From: Hymenobacter aerophilus DSM 13606
Lineage (GTDB): Bacteria; Bacteroidota; Bacteroidia; Cytophagales; Hymenobacteraceae
Assembly: GCF_000382225.1 (NCBI RefSeq)
Contig: NZ_KB907810.1
Coordinates: 1 to 64,000, forward strand
Reading direction: 5' to 3'
DNA: 64,000 bases
Both the position numbers and the translations under genes were made by a program. The first letter of the stretch is position 1. Every line of letters begins with the position of its first letter. Shown piece after piece: positions 40,111 through 47,987 of the stretch. A model generated the notes under the pieces. The model did not search any database. It was not told the DNA's origin and saw only the letters and a program-made list of their open reading frames with translations.

Positions 40111-42786
40111 ATGACCCTTCGCCCCGCCTTCCGCACCGCCGCTGTCTGGCTGGCGCTGTTAATTACTAATTACTCATTACTAATTGGCGAAGCCGCCGCC
40201 CAGGCGCCCAAAACGTGGTCGTCGTCGGAGATTCTGCTGGGACTCAAGAAGCTCAACGTGCTGGGCTCGGCCCTCTACATTGCCGCCCACCCCGACGACG
40301 AAAACACCCGCCTGCTAGCCTACCTGGCCAACGGCCGCCTCGTGGAAACCGGCTACCTGAGCTGCACCCGCGGCGACGGCGGCCAGAACCTCATCGGCCC
40401 CGAGCTGCGCGAGGGCCTGGGCGTTATCCGCACCCAGGAGCTGCTGGCGGCCCGCCGCATCGATGGGGGCCGGCAGTTCTTCACCCGCGCCAACGACTTC
40501 GGCTTCTCCAAAACGGCCCAGGAAACCTTCACCATCTGGGACAAGGAGCAGGTGCTCGCCGATATGGTCTGGGTGATTCGCCAGCGCCGGCCCGATGTCA
40601 TGATAACCCGCTTCCCGCCCGACGCCCGCGCCGGCCACGGCCACCACACGGCCTCGGCCATGCTGGCCATCGAGGCCTTTGATGCCGCCGCCGACCCCAA
40701 GCGCTTCCCCGAGCAACTCAAGTTTGTGCAGCCCTGGCAGGCCAAGCGCCTACTCTGGAACACCGGCAGCTTCTTCGTGAAGCCGGGCGAGGATATGAGT
40801 CAGTATCTGAGCATTGATGCCGGCGGCTTCAACCCGCTGCTGGGCCGCAGCTACGGCGAAATTGCCGCCGAAAGCCGCACCAGCCACAAAAGCCAGGGCT
40901 TCGGCAGCAGCGCCCAGCGCGGCGAGGCCCCGGAGTATTTCCAGCTCCTGAAAGGCGAGCCCGCCAAAACCGACCTGTTCGACGGCGTGGACCTGACCTG
41001 GAACCGCGTACCCGGCGGCGCGGCTGTAGGCAAGCTGGTGGATGAGGTGATTCGGAACTACGACGCGGCGAATCCGAGTGCGAGTGTGGCAGGGCTGCTA
41101 AACGCAGAGAAGGAACTAACAGCACTTTTCGATAAAACTTCTACAGAAGGCCATAAATCATTCTGGGAAGAAGAAAAGCTTAGTGAAATTCACCAATTAA
41201 TTCAGGCAGCATCTGGTATTTACATCGAAGCTGTATCGTCTTCTGCTACTACAACGGCAGGACAAGAAATTACTATAAATGTGGAAATTGCAAACCGCTC
41301 TAATTCAGTATATAAAATCATAGGTGCCAGCAGCTTTGGTCTGATAGCGGTGGATACTGCTTTCGAAAAGCCCATTGTTATCGAACCAGGAAAGGCATTA
41401 CGGTTACCAATGCGGGGTAGTGTAAGTAACTACTCATTAGCTGGTTCGATTTCGAATAAGAATAAGCGGAAATCGAATAGCAAAACATCCATTGTTTTGC
41501 CCTTGTCACAACCATATTGGTTGCAGGAAAGAGGAACAGATGGTATGTATTCTGTCCCTTCGCAATACCCCGTAGGCCGCGCAACATTATACCCACCACT
41601 TGGTGGGTCGGTCGTGACGCCGTTGGTTACCATGCCTGGAAGAGACCTAATTGGATTACCGGAGAATCCATCAGTGGCAAGTATCACGCTATTCACTGTG
41701 GCATCGTCTGAAATTCAGCTTATTCCTGTTCAGTACAAAAGTACTGATCCGGTGGAAGGGGAGAAGTACCGCCCGCTGACGGTGGTGCCGCCGGTGATGG
41801 TGAACATTGGGGGGCAGGCGTTTGTGTTTGCCGATAACCAGCCCAAAACGGTGCCCGTAACGCTACGGGCCGGCAAGGCGGGCGTGAAAGGCAGCGTGGC
41901 CCTCACGTTGCCCGCCGGCTGGGTGGCCGAGCCGGCCAGCTTGCCCTTCGACCTCGCCGCCAAAGATGCCGAGCAGACTGTGCAGTTCCTGGTGCGGCCC
42001 GGCGCGGGCGCGAAGGAAGGCCGCGCCGAACTGCGGGCCGTGGCAACCGTGGACGGCCAGGCATATTCGCGCGGCTACCAGACCATTGCCTACAACCACA
42101 TCCCGACCCAAACGCTGTTCCCTGAAGCCACCGCCCCGCTCGTGAAGCTCGACCTTAAGCGCAAGGGCCAGCAAATCGGCTACCTGATGGGGGCCGGCGA
42201 CGAGGTGCCCGAGGCCCTGCGCCAGATTGGCTACACCGTCACGCTGCTCAAGCCCGAAGACCTCACCGAAACCAGCCTGCGCCGCTTCGATGCCGTGGTG
42301 CTCGGCGTGCGGGCCTACAACACCGTCGAGCAGCTCAAAACCCGCCAGCCGGCCCTGCTGAAATACGTGGAAAACGGGGGCAACCTGGTGGTGCAGTACG
42401 TGGTGAACCGCGGCACGGTGCTGCCCGAAATCGGCCCCTACCCGCTCACCCTCAGCCGCGACCGGGTGACGGTGGAAGACGCGCCCGTCACCCTGCTCAA
42501 TTCCAAACAGCCGCTACTTAACACGCCTAACCGCATCACGCCCCAGGATTTCCAGGGCTGGGTGCAGGAGCAGGGCCTCTACTACCCCGAGAAGTGGGAC
42601 CCGCGCTACCAAACCGTCATCAGCAGCCACGACCCCGGCGAAACGGCCAAGGAAAGCGCCATTCTGGTAGCCAGCTACGGCAAGGGTCACTACATCTACA
42701 CCGGCCTCTCGCTGTTCCGCGAACTGCCCGCCGGCGTGCCGGGGGCCTACCGGCTGCTGACCAACATGGTGTCGTTGGGGAAATAA
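40111..42786 (+). CDS. Exported PIG-L-family deacetylase with NEW3 and GATase-like C-terminus
   Basis: An 891-residue protein. The signal peptide (TAAVWLALLITNYSLLIGEAAA) is partly encoded by a TAATTAC heptamer repeat. The LmbE/PIG-L domain (about residues 35-260) has LYIAAHPDDENTRLLAYLA and zinc ligands AGHGHH. A NEW3-like beta domain (GSVALTLPAGWVAEPASLPF) and a C-terminal ThuA/GATase-like segment (FDAVVLGVRAYNTVEQL) follow. It probably deacetylates an N-acetylated sugar or glycan outside the cytosol. Codons about 328-548 are far more AT-rich than the rest. The start at 40111 is an ATG; an in-frame TTG lies at 40093. Confidence 0.88.
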   Translation: MTLRPAFRTAAVWLALLITNYSLLIGEAAAQAPKTWSSSEILLGLKKLNVLGSALYIAAHPDDENTRLLAYLANGRLVETGYLSCTRGDGGQNLIGPELREGLGVIRTQELLAARRIDGGRQFFTRANDFGFSKTAQETFTIWDKEQVLADMVWVIRQRRPDVMITRFPPDARAGHGHHTASAMLAIEAFDAAADPKRFPEQLKFVQPWQAKRLLWNTGSFFVKPGEDMSQYLSIDAGGFNPLLGRSYGEIAAESRTSHKSQGFGSSAQRGEAPEYFQLLKGEPAKTDLFDGVDLTWNRVPGGAAVGKLVDEVIRNYDAANPSASVAGLLNAEKELTALFDKTSTEGHKSFWEEEKLSEIHQLIQAASGIYIEAVSSSATTTAGQEITINVEIANRSNSVYKIIGASSFGLIAVDTAFEKPIVIEPGKALRLPMRGSVSNYSLAGSISNKNKRKSNSKTSIVLPLSQPYWLQERGTDGMYSVPSQYPVGRATLYPPLGGSVVTPLVTMPGRDLIGLPENPSVASITLFTVASSEIQLIPVQYKSTDPVEGEKYRPLTVVPPVMVNIGGQAFVFADNQPKTVPVTLRAGKAGVKGSVALTLPAGWVAEPASLPFDLAAKDAEQTVQFLVRPGAGAKEGRAELRAVATVDGQAYSRGYQTIAYNHIPTQTLFPEATAPLVKLDLKRKGQQIGYLMGAGDEVPEALRQIGYTVTLLKPEDLTETSLRRFDAVVLGVRAYNTVEQLKTRQPALLKYVENGGNLVVQYVVNRGTVLPEIGPYPLTLSRDRVTVEDAPVTLLNSKQPLLNTPNRITPQDFQGWVQEQGLYYPEKWDPRYQTVISSHDPGETAKESAILVASYGKGHYIYTGLSLFRELPAGVPGAYRLLTNMVSLGK
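40159..40187. repeat. TAATTAC heptamer tract inside a signal-peptide coding sequence
   Basis: TAATTAC, TAATTAC, TCATTAC, TAATTGG in tandem, in frame within the PIG-L deacetylase gene, encodes LITNYSLLI of its signal peptide. It is the same family as the tracts flanking the four-helix gene at 12.2-12.6 kb. Confidence 0.85.
41095..41755 (+). other. AT-rich mosaic block inside the PIG-L deacetylase gene
   Basis: Third positions change abruptly from mostly G/C to mixed A/T at about 41095 and back at about 41755, while the reading frame stays intact. Examples are ACAGCACTTTTCGATAAAAC and CAGTATATAAAATCATAGG. This suggests replacement of a gene segment by DNA from a lower-GC source. Confidence 0.7.
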
Positions 42787-42806
42787 TTTCCGCTTCGTTC
42801 TGGCGG

Positions 42807-42850
42807 GCGCCTCACCCCCCGGCCCCCTCTCCAGGGGGAGAGGGGGAGCC
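42807..42850. repeat. Single GC-rich CTCACCCCCCGGCCCC element
   Basis: One copy of the element that is present as an inverted pair at 8900-9060. It contains CCCCCTCTCC and GGGGGAGAGGGGGA and can fold on itself. It lies between the deacetylase stop and the PAP2 start. Confidence 0.75.
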
Positions 42851-42884
42851 TGACGACAGCGGTTTCTTTGGTCTTTCATCCAGT

Positions 42885-43532
42885 ATGACCTTCCGTTTTT
42901 ATCTGCGCCTGCTGCTTGCGGCGCTGCTTTCTGTCCCGGTCATTCTGCTGCTGATTGCCGGGGTAGATGCACCGCTGGCCGACCTGCTCCACCAGCAGAG
43001 CGCGCCGTTACGGCCGTTTTTCGCGGGCCTGATGCAACTGCAGGATACGCTGATGTCCCAGCCATTGTGGGTGTGGTCGGGGCTACTGCTACTGTTCATC
43101 GTAACCCGGCTGCTGCGGTGGCCGAATAGCACCATCTGGCTGGTGGCACTTCTCACCTTGATAAGCAGCGAAGCTATTCGCAACCTGTCAGCCCCTTATT
43201 TCAACCGGCCCCGCCCGTCCGCGGTATTTAGCCATGTAGCTCCCAACGCCGGCTTCTGGCAGGCGGTTGGCCGGTTCGATTCCTTTCCATCGGGCCACGC
43301 GGCCGTTACGGCGGGGCTGCTGCTGCCCTGGGCGCTGCGGTTCCCGAAGGCGCGGCCCTGGCTATTGGCATGGCTGGGGCTGGTCTGCCTGGGCCGGGTG
43401 GTGCTGGAGTTTCACTGGCTGAGCGACGTAGTAGCCGGCGCGGCGCTGGGGTTGCTGCTGACCTGCGGCTTTGAAATCGGGACGTGGTGGCTGCGGCCGA
43501 AGCCGATGGGTATAGATGACAGCCGGGTTTGA
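42885..43532 (+). CDS. PAP2-family phosphatase, membrane-bound
   Basis: A 215-residue integral membrane protein with five or six TM segments. PAP2 motifs are FNRPRPSAVF (motif 1), FPSGHAAV (motif 2) and GRVVLEFHWLSDVVAGA (motif 3, catalytic His/Asp). Relatives dephosphorylate phosphatidic acid, undecaprenyl diphosphate or PGP. It starts 98 bp after the deacetylase gene and may be cotranscribed with it. Confidence 0.9.
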   Translation: MTFRFYLRLLLAALLSVPVILLLIAGVDAPLADLLHQQSAPLRPFFAGLMQLQDTLMSQPLWVWSGLLLLFIVTRLLRWPNSTIWLVALLTLISSEAIRNLSAPYFNRPRPSAVFSHVAPNAGFWQAVGRFDSFPSGHAAVTAGLLLPWALRFPKARPWLLAWLGLVCLGRVVLEFHWLSDVVAGAALGLLLTCGFEIGTWWLRPKPMGIDDSRV

Positions 43533-43570
43533 CCTATCTTTCGACTTTGCCAGTTGCCAACTTCCCGCCC

Positions 43571-43705
43571 GTGTCTGTTCCTCCAACTTCACCCAACGAT
43601 AAACCGCCGCTGCTGCCCTCGTGGCAGGCCTGGTACTGGCTGGTGCTGGGGGCGCTGGGGGCCGAAATCGGCCTGTTCGTGTACCTGACTCGATTGTTTG
43701 CATGA
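43571..43705 (+). CDS. 44-residue single-pass membrane protein coupled to a symporter
   Basis: The frame from GTG at 43571 encodes 44 residues: a Pro-rich N-terminus (SVPPTSPNDKPPLLP) and one TM helix (WYWLVLGALGAEIGLFVYLT). Its stop TGA overlaps the symporter start (ATGA at 43702-43705), a classic translational coupling. Small membrane subunits of this sort accompany some SSS-family transporters. It may be a regulatory or accessory subunit, and the GTG start is the only plausible one in frame. Confidence 0.6.
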   Translation: MSVPPTSPNDKPPLLPSWQAWYWLVLGALGAEIGLFVYLTRLFA

Positions 43706-45402
43706 GCGCGCTCGACTGGCTGATTCTGGGCGGCACGCTGCTGTTTATCGTGGGCTACGGCACCTGGCGCACCCGCCGCGCCGGCGCCTCCCTGGATGAT
43801 TACCTGCTGGGCGGACGCTCGGCCTCGTGGTGGGCGGTGGGCCTGAGCATCATGGCCACCCAAGCCTCGGCCATCACCTTCATCAGCACCCCCGGCCAGG
43901 CCTACGACGACGGCATGCGCTTCATCCAGTTCTACCTGGGCCTGCCGGTGGCCATGGTGCTGATTGCCGTGTTTGCCGTGCCCATCTACCACCGGCTGCA
44001 GGTGTACACGGCCTACGAGTACCTGGAGGGTCGGTTCGATAGGCGCACCCGCACCTTCACGGCGCTGCTGTTTCTGGTGCAGCGGGGCCTCAGCAACGGC
44101 CTCTCGCTATACGCGCCGGCGCTGGTGCTGTCGGCCATTCTGGGCTGGAACATTCACCTCACCGTCTGGCTCATTGGCGGGCTGATGATTGCCTACACCG
44201 TGAGCGGCGGCACCAAAGCGGTGGCCGTAACCCAGCAGGGGCAGGTGGCCGTGATTTTTACGGGCATGGTGGTGGCTGGCTACCTGCTGGTGCATTACCT
44301 GCCCGAAGGTGTGGGCTTCACCGATGCCATGCGCGTAGCCGGCACCCAGGGCAAACTCAACCTGATCGACTTCCACTTCGACCCCAACGACCGGTACAAC
44401 TTCTGGTCGGGCATTACCGGCGGCCTGTTTCTGGCCCTCTCGTACTTCGGCACCGATCAAAGCCAGGTGCAGCGCTACCTGGCCGGCCGCGACCTGACCG
44501 AAAGTCGCCTGGGGCTGCTGATGAACGGCCTGCTCAAGATTCCGATGCAATTCGGGATTCTGCTGCTGGGCGTGCTGCTGTTCGTGTTCTACCAGTTCAA
44601 CCCGGCCCCGCTTACCTTCAACCGGCCGGTGTACCTGCGGGTGGCCCACTCCGAGCAGTACGGCCCCCAATTGCGGGGCCTGGAGCGCACCCACGCCACG
44701 CTGTTTAAGGCCCGCGCCCGCGCCACCGGCGAGCTGGTTTCGGCTCTCAAAACCGACGACGAATTGGCTATTGCCGCGGCCCAGACGCATCTGCAAGCCG
44801 TGCAGGCCGCCAACCTGGGTTTGCGCCAGCAGGCTCAGAAGCTGCTCAAGCAGGCCGTGCCGTCGGTCGAGGCCAAGGACACCGACTACGTGTTCCTGAC
44901 TTTCGTGCTCAACTACCTGCCCCAGGGCCTGGTGGGGTTGCTGGTGGCCGTGGTGCTGAGCGCCGCCATGGGCTCGGCCGCGGCCGGCCTCAACGCACTG
45001 TCATCCACTACGGTGGTGGACTTGTACCGGCCGCGGCGGCCGGGCCGCTCGGAGGCGCACTACGTGGCGGCCTCGCGCTGGGCGGCCGTGGGCTGGGGCG
45101 TGCTGGGCATTGCCTTCGCCACCTTCGCCGCCCGCCTCGAAAACCTGATTCAGGCCGTTAATATCCTCGGCTCGTTCTTCTACGGCACCATTCTGGGTAT
45201 TTTCATGGTGGCCTTCTTCCTGAAATCAGTGAACGGCCGCACTGTATTCTGGGCGGCCGTGGTGGCCCAGCTAGTGGTAGCCGCCCTCTTCTTCGGCACT
45301 GATATCGGCTACCTGTGGTTTAACATCATCGGCTGCGCCGTGGTAGTGCTATGCTGTCTCGGGTTTCAAATGCCAATCAACGCCAGAAAAACAGCATCCT
45401 GA
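43702..45402 (+). CDS. Sodium:solute symporter (SSS family) with large soluble insertion
   Basis: A 566-residue transporter with about 13 TM segments. SSS-family features are the N-terminal YLLGGRSASWWAVGLSIMA, TAYEYLEGRF and YFGTDQSQVQRYLAGRDL. Between TM segments near residues 310-400 there is a long polar helical insertion (RGLERTHATLFKARARATGE..) not usual for SGLT-type proteins. It imports a solute with Na+; the substrate is unknown. It is translationally coupled to the upstream 44-residue membrane protein. Confidence 0.88.
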   Translation: MSALDWLILGGTLLFIVGYGTWRTRRAGASLDDYLLGGRSASWWAVGLSIMATQASAITFISTPGQAYDDGMRFIQFYLGLPVAMVLIAVFAVPIYHRLQVYTAYEYLEGRFDRRTRTFTALLFLVQRGLSNGLSLYAPALVLSAILGWNIHLTVWLIGGLMIAYTVSGGTKAVAVTQQGQVAVIFTGMVVAGYLLVHYLPEGVGFTDAMRVAGTQGKLNLIDFHFDPNDRYNFWSGITGGLFLALSYFGTDQSQVQRYLAGRDLTESRLGLLMNGLLKIPMQFGILLLGVLLFVFYQFNPAPLTFNRPVYLRVAHSEQYGPQLRGLERTHATLFKARARATGELVSALKTDDELAIAAAQTHLQAVQAANLGLRQQAQKLLKQAVPSVEAKDTDYVFLTFVLNYLPQGLVGLLVAVVLSAAMGSAAAGLNALSSTTVVDLYRPRRPGRSEAHYVAASRWAAVGWGVLGIAFATFAARLENLIQAVNILGSFFYGTILGIFMVAFFLKSVNGRTVFWAAVVAQLVVAALFFGTDIGYLWFNIIGCAVVVLCCLGFQMPINARKTAS

Positions 45403-45418
45403 TGGCTGAGAATTGGCT

Positions 45419-45573
45419 GAGCCCCGGCGGGGCGACATATCGTTAGCAGCAGGAAACTAGAAAAGTTAAAGCCCCGGCGGGGCGGCACCAATCGTTCAAC
45501 GACGGTGTCGCCCCGCCGGAGCTTCAAGGTTCAATTCCGGCCCGTTGCTACCGATATGCCGCCCCGCTGGGGC
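45419..45573. repeat. Nested AGCCCCGGCGGGGC palindromes
   Basis: The outer inverted repeat AGCCCCGGCGGGGCGACATA pairs with TATGCCGCCCCGCTGGGGCT. Inside lies a second palindrome, 45468-45526, with AAAGCCCCGGCGGGGCGGCA and its complement. It is unrelated in sequence to the GTCAT family. Confidence 0.85.
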
Positions 45574-45597
45574 TTAGGTTGGCTGAAGATTCAGGAA

Positions 45598-45655
45598 CGA
45601 TAAGAGCTAGAAAGCCCCGTCTGACGAATCAGACGAGGCTTTCTAGCTCTTATCG
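45598..45655. terminator. Bidirectional terminator between the symporter and DUF2911 genes
   Basis: A long stem CGATAAGAGCTAGAAAGCC / GGCTTTCTAGCTCTTATCG encloses an inner GTCTGACGAATCAGAC hairpin. It lies between convergent genes. Confidence 0.7.
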
Positions 45656-45659
45656 ACGG

Positions 45660-45692
45660 AAAGCTGACAGCTAATGGCTCTCCGCTAACAGC
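45660..45692. repeat. 7-bp tandem repeat (AAAGCT / GACAGCT family)
   Basis: GAAAGCT, GACAGCT, AATGGCT, CTCCGCT, AACAGCT in tandem directly before the DUF2911 stop. It is related to 4876-5027 and 22488-22528. Confidence 0.65.
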
Positions 45693-45695
45693 TGT

Positions 45696-46604
45696 TTATT
45701 TCGCCTTCTTGGCTTCGGCAATCAGCTCGTCGTTCATCTTCACGTAGTCCATGTTCTTGGCGTCCATGGCCAGCTTTTTCGACTGCTCGGCTGCTGCTAC
45801 GGCGCCCTTGTAGTCCTTCATCTTCATGCGGATTTTAGCCTCCGTGAGCACGTTCCAGAACTTGGGGTCTTTGGCGTTGGCCTGTTGCATCCAAGTCAGG
45901 GCCTGCTTGAGGTCCTTGTTGTTGTCGAGGTAGTACACGGCGGCGGCGGCCAGGTCGCCGCTGCTGGGGCTGGCGTTTTTCAGCACTTTCTCGTCAATCT
46001 GGGCCATTACTTTGGGCTCCACTTCGGCCATCAGCTTGAACTTGACGGCCGTCTGGTCCCACATCATGGCCACGTTGGCGGTGGCGGGCGTCAGGTCGGT
46101 CAGGTCGATGGTGAAGGTTTCCACCTTGTCTTTGAGCATCATCGGCTTCACCTTGAAGCTGGCCACGTTCTCGTCGTCCTTGAACGCATCGACGTTAGCG
46201 CCGGCCTTGGTGTTCTTGTTGAGCACCACGGTCCACTCGTTTTTGCCGGGGATGGTGTAGAGGCCGTACTCGCCGGCGGCCACTTTCTGGCCTTCCACCA
46301 TCATGTCGTCGGCAAATTTGATGGTGGTGGAGCTGTTGGCCCCGGTGCGCCAGCGCTGCCCGTAGGTTACCACGCCCTTGCCGCCGGCCTCGCCGAAGCC
46401 CAGACGGCTGCGCAGGCTGGGCCGGTAGTAGGTTACGGTGACGTCGGTGAGGCCCACGCGCTGCATCAGCGTGCTTTTGGGGCTGGGCTGGGGCGTGCTG
46501 ATCTGGGCCTGGGCCGCCGTGCCGCCGCCAAGCAGCAGGCCGGTGAGCACGAGCGTAGCGCCGGGGATGCGGGCGGTAGAGGGGCGGGAAGTGGAAAACG
46601 ACAT
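45696..46604 (-). CDS. Exported DUF2911 protein with TPR-like tail
   Basis: A 302-residue protein with a signal peptide ending GGTAAQAQIS. The DUF2911 domain follows: QRVGLTDVTVTYYRPSLRSR, RTGANSSTTIKFADD, AAGEYGLYTIPGKNEWTVVL. The C-terminal 110 residues form helical pairs (GDLAAAAVYYLDNNKDLKQALTWM) typical of TPR-like repeats. The family occurs widely in Bacteroidota, and its function is unknown. A TAACTTTG box lies 141 bp upstream. Confidence 0.9.
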   Translation of the reverse strand: MSFSTSRPSTARIPGATLVLTGLLLGGGTAAQAQISTPQPSPKSTLMQRVGLTDVTVTYYRPSLRSRLGFGEAGGKGVVTYGQRWRTGANSSTTIKFADDMMVEGQKVAAGEYGLYTIPGKNEWTVVLNKNTKAGANVDAFKDDENVASFKVKPMMLKDKVETFTIDLTDLTPATANVAMMWDQTAVKFKLMAEVEPKVMAQIDEKVLKNASPSSGDLAAAAVYYLDNNKDLKQALTWMQQANAKDPKFWNVLTEAKIRMKMKDYKGAVAAAEQSKKLAMDAKNMDYVKMNDELIAEAKKAK

Positions 46605-46744
46605 ACGAAGCAGGAATTGGGTGAAGGTGAGAGTTGATTCAGAGTAAAAATAAGCAAACCAAACTCGGCCGCGCCGGTGCAGTCAGCGGCGAGCCATCAG
46701 CGGCTGGCTTTTGGTTCGGTGAAACAGCAACCCGCAACCCGCGC

Positions 46745-46752
46745 CAAAGTTA
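46745..46752 (-). promoter_or_regulatory. -7 box TAACTTTG upstream of the DUF2911 gene
   Basis: An exact TAnnTTTG match, but 141 bp before the start at 46604, so the assignment is uncertain. Confidence 0.3.
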
Positions 46753-46766
46753 CCTCCGGCCCGCCG

Positions 46767-47300
46767 CTACACCCGCTGCTGCCGAATCGGGTGGCGCTCC
46801 AGCAGCCGGGCCACGTCGGCGGGGGTGGCGGGGGCCTGCAGGCGGCGCAGGTCGAGGTAGTAGCAGGCGGCTTCGGTGGGGTAGAGCAGCAGCCAGTCGG
46901 TGCCCACCCACACGGCCCGCCGGATAAGCTGCCACTGCCCCGAGAACTGCCCCAGCGCACTGCGGCCAATGATTTCGGTGCTGGTCAGGGTGAAATCAAT
47001 GGGTTGCTGCAGCGCCGCCTGGCGCTGGTAGCCGCGCCGCAACTGCCAGCGCACCAGCCCGAACCGGAGCAGCCCGTAAGTCACGCCCACACCCAGAAAT
47101 ACGAGCGTAAACGGGCTGGTCAGCCGGCCGTGCTGCCCCAAATCCAAGCCCACGCTAATGGTCAGCAACGCCAGCGCCGCGCCCAGCAGCCAGTGGTTGC
47201 GGCGCGTGCCCGGCCGCGCCCGCCACAGCCGGAAATTCACGGCCACAAACGCATCGGCCGACAGGTGCACGGCGGGCAGGTGGTAGGGCGGTTGGGGCAT
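46767..47300 (-). CDS. YcxB-like membrane protein, copy 1
   Basis: A 177-residue protein with two TM segments (WLLGAALALLTISVGLD and LVFLGVGVTYGLLRFGL) and a C-terminal YcxB-like domain. The pattern TEIIGRSALGQFSGQW, WVGTDWLLLYPTEAACYYL, LPPATPADVARLLER parallels the next gene. The ATG at 47300 is preferred over an in-frame TTG at 47342. The function is unknown. Confidence 0.65.
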   Translation of the reverse strand: MPQPPYHLPAVHLSADAFVAVNFRLWRARPGTRRNHWLLGAALALLTISVGLDLGQHGRLTSPFTLVFLGVGVTYGLLRFGLVRWQLRRGYQRQAALQQPIDFTLTSTEIIGRSALGQFSGQWQLIRRAVWVGTDWLLLYPTEAACYYLDLRRLQAPATPADVARLLERHPIRQQRV

Positions 47301-47354
47301 GAGTAGGGCGAGGGTGCCGTTTTGCAACTGAAGCAGGCGCAAAAGCGCGCCGGA

Positions 47355-47915
47355 CTAAACCGCGAAAATAGCCTTGCCGGTCCGCATATCACTCCACTGA
47401 ATCAGCGCCCGCACGTCAGCCGCAGTCAGCGGCTCGGGCAGCCGTTGCAGGTTGAGGGAGTAGCAGAACTCCATATCGGGATACAGCAGCAGCCAGTCGC
47501 CGATTTCGCGCACCCGGTAGAGCGAGTCCCAAGCGTGAAATACGGTGCCCAGGGGATAATGCAGCCGCAAGCCGGCCTCCGAAAATTCCAGCGACTCAGG
47601 CTGCGGCCGCGCCTGCTGCTCCCGAAAAGCCCGCCGATATTCCCAAAGCTGGTGTAGCAACCCTAAGCCAACCATCATAACCCCAAATGCCATGAACACC
47701 AACCCCCCGCCCTTTATAGAATAAAATCCGAAAGATCCCGCCAAAACGAGGGCTCCTTTTAGCCAGTTTGACCACGGATCGGACGTAACGGGCCGGGTTG
47801 ATTCGGGATTGGGATGCCGTTGCCGCTCTTGCGTCTGATGGATCAGCTGGTACTCGGCGAACGTGGGCGGGGTGGCGGGAATCAGTAGAACAGGGGCTGC
47901 TGAATTGTCAGGCAT
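47355..47915 (-). CDS. YcxB-like membrane protein, copy 2
   Basis: A 186-residue paralogue of the preceding gene, upstream of it by 54 bp on the same strand. It has two TM segments around residues 52-90 and the same C-terminal domain (FHAWDSLYRVREIGDWLLLYPDMEFCYSLNLQRLPE). The N-terminus (about 50 residues) is polar. Tandem duplication followed by divergence is likely; the sequence identity looks low. Confidence 0.65.
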   Translation of the reverse strand: MPDNSAAPVLLIPATPPTFAEYQLIHQTQERQRHPNPESTRPVTSDPWSNWLKGALVLAGSFGFYSIKGGGLVFMAFGVMMVGLGLLHQLWEYRRAFREQQARPQPESLEFSEAGLRLHYPLGTVFHAWDSLYRVREIGDWLLLYPDMEFCYSLNLQRLPEPLTAADVRALIQWSDMRTGKAIFAV

Positions 47916-47987
47916 AACGTCGCAAACGCAGATTAACTAAAGTAATCAGCGAATATAACCGGAATGCCTGCAAATAGGACTATCTGC

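Noticed and set aside
43539..43546. TATCTTTC as the promoter of the symporter operon
   Set aside because: One mismatch to the consensus and no -33 at proper spacing; not strong enough to list.
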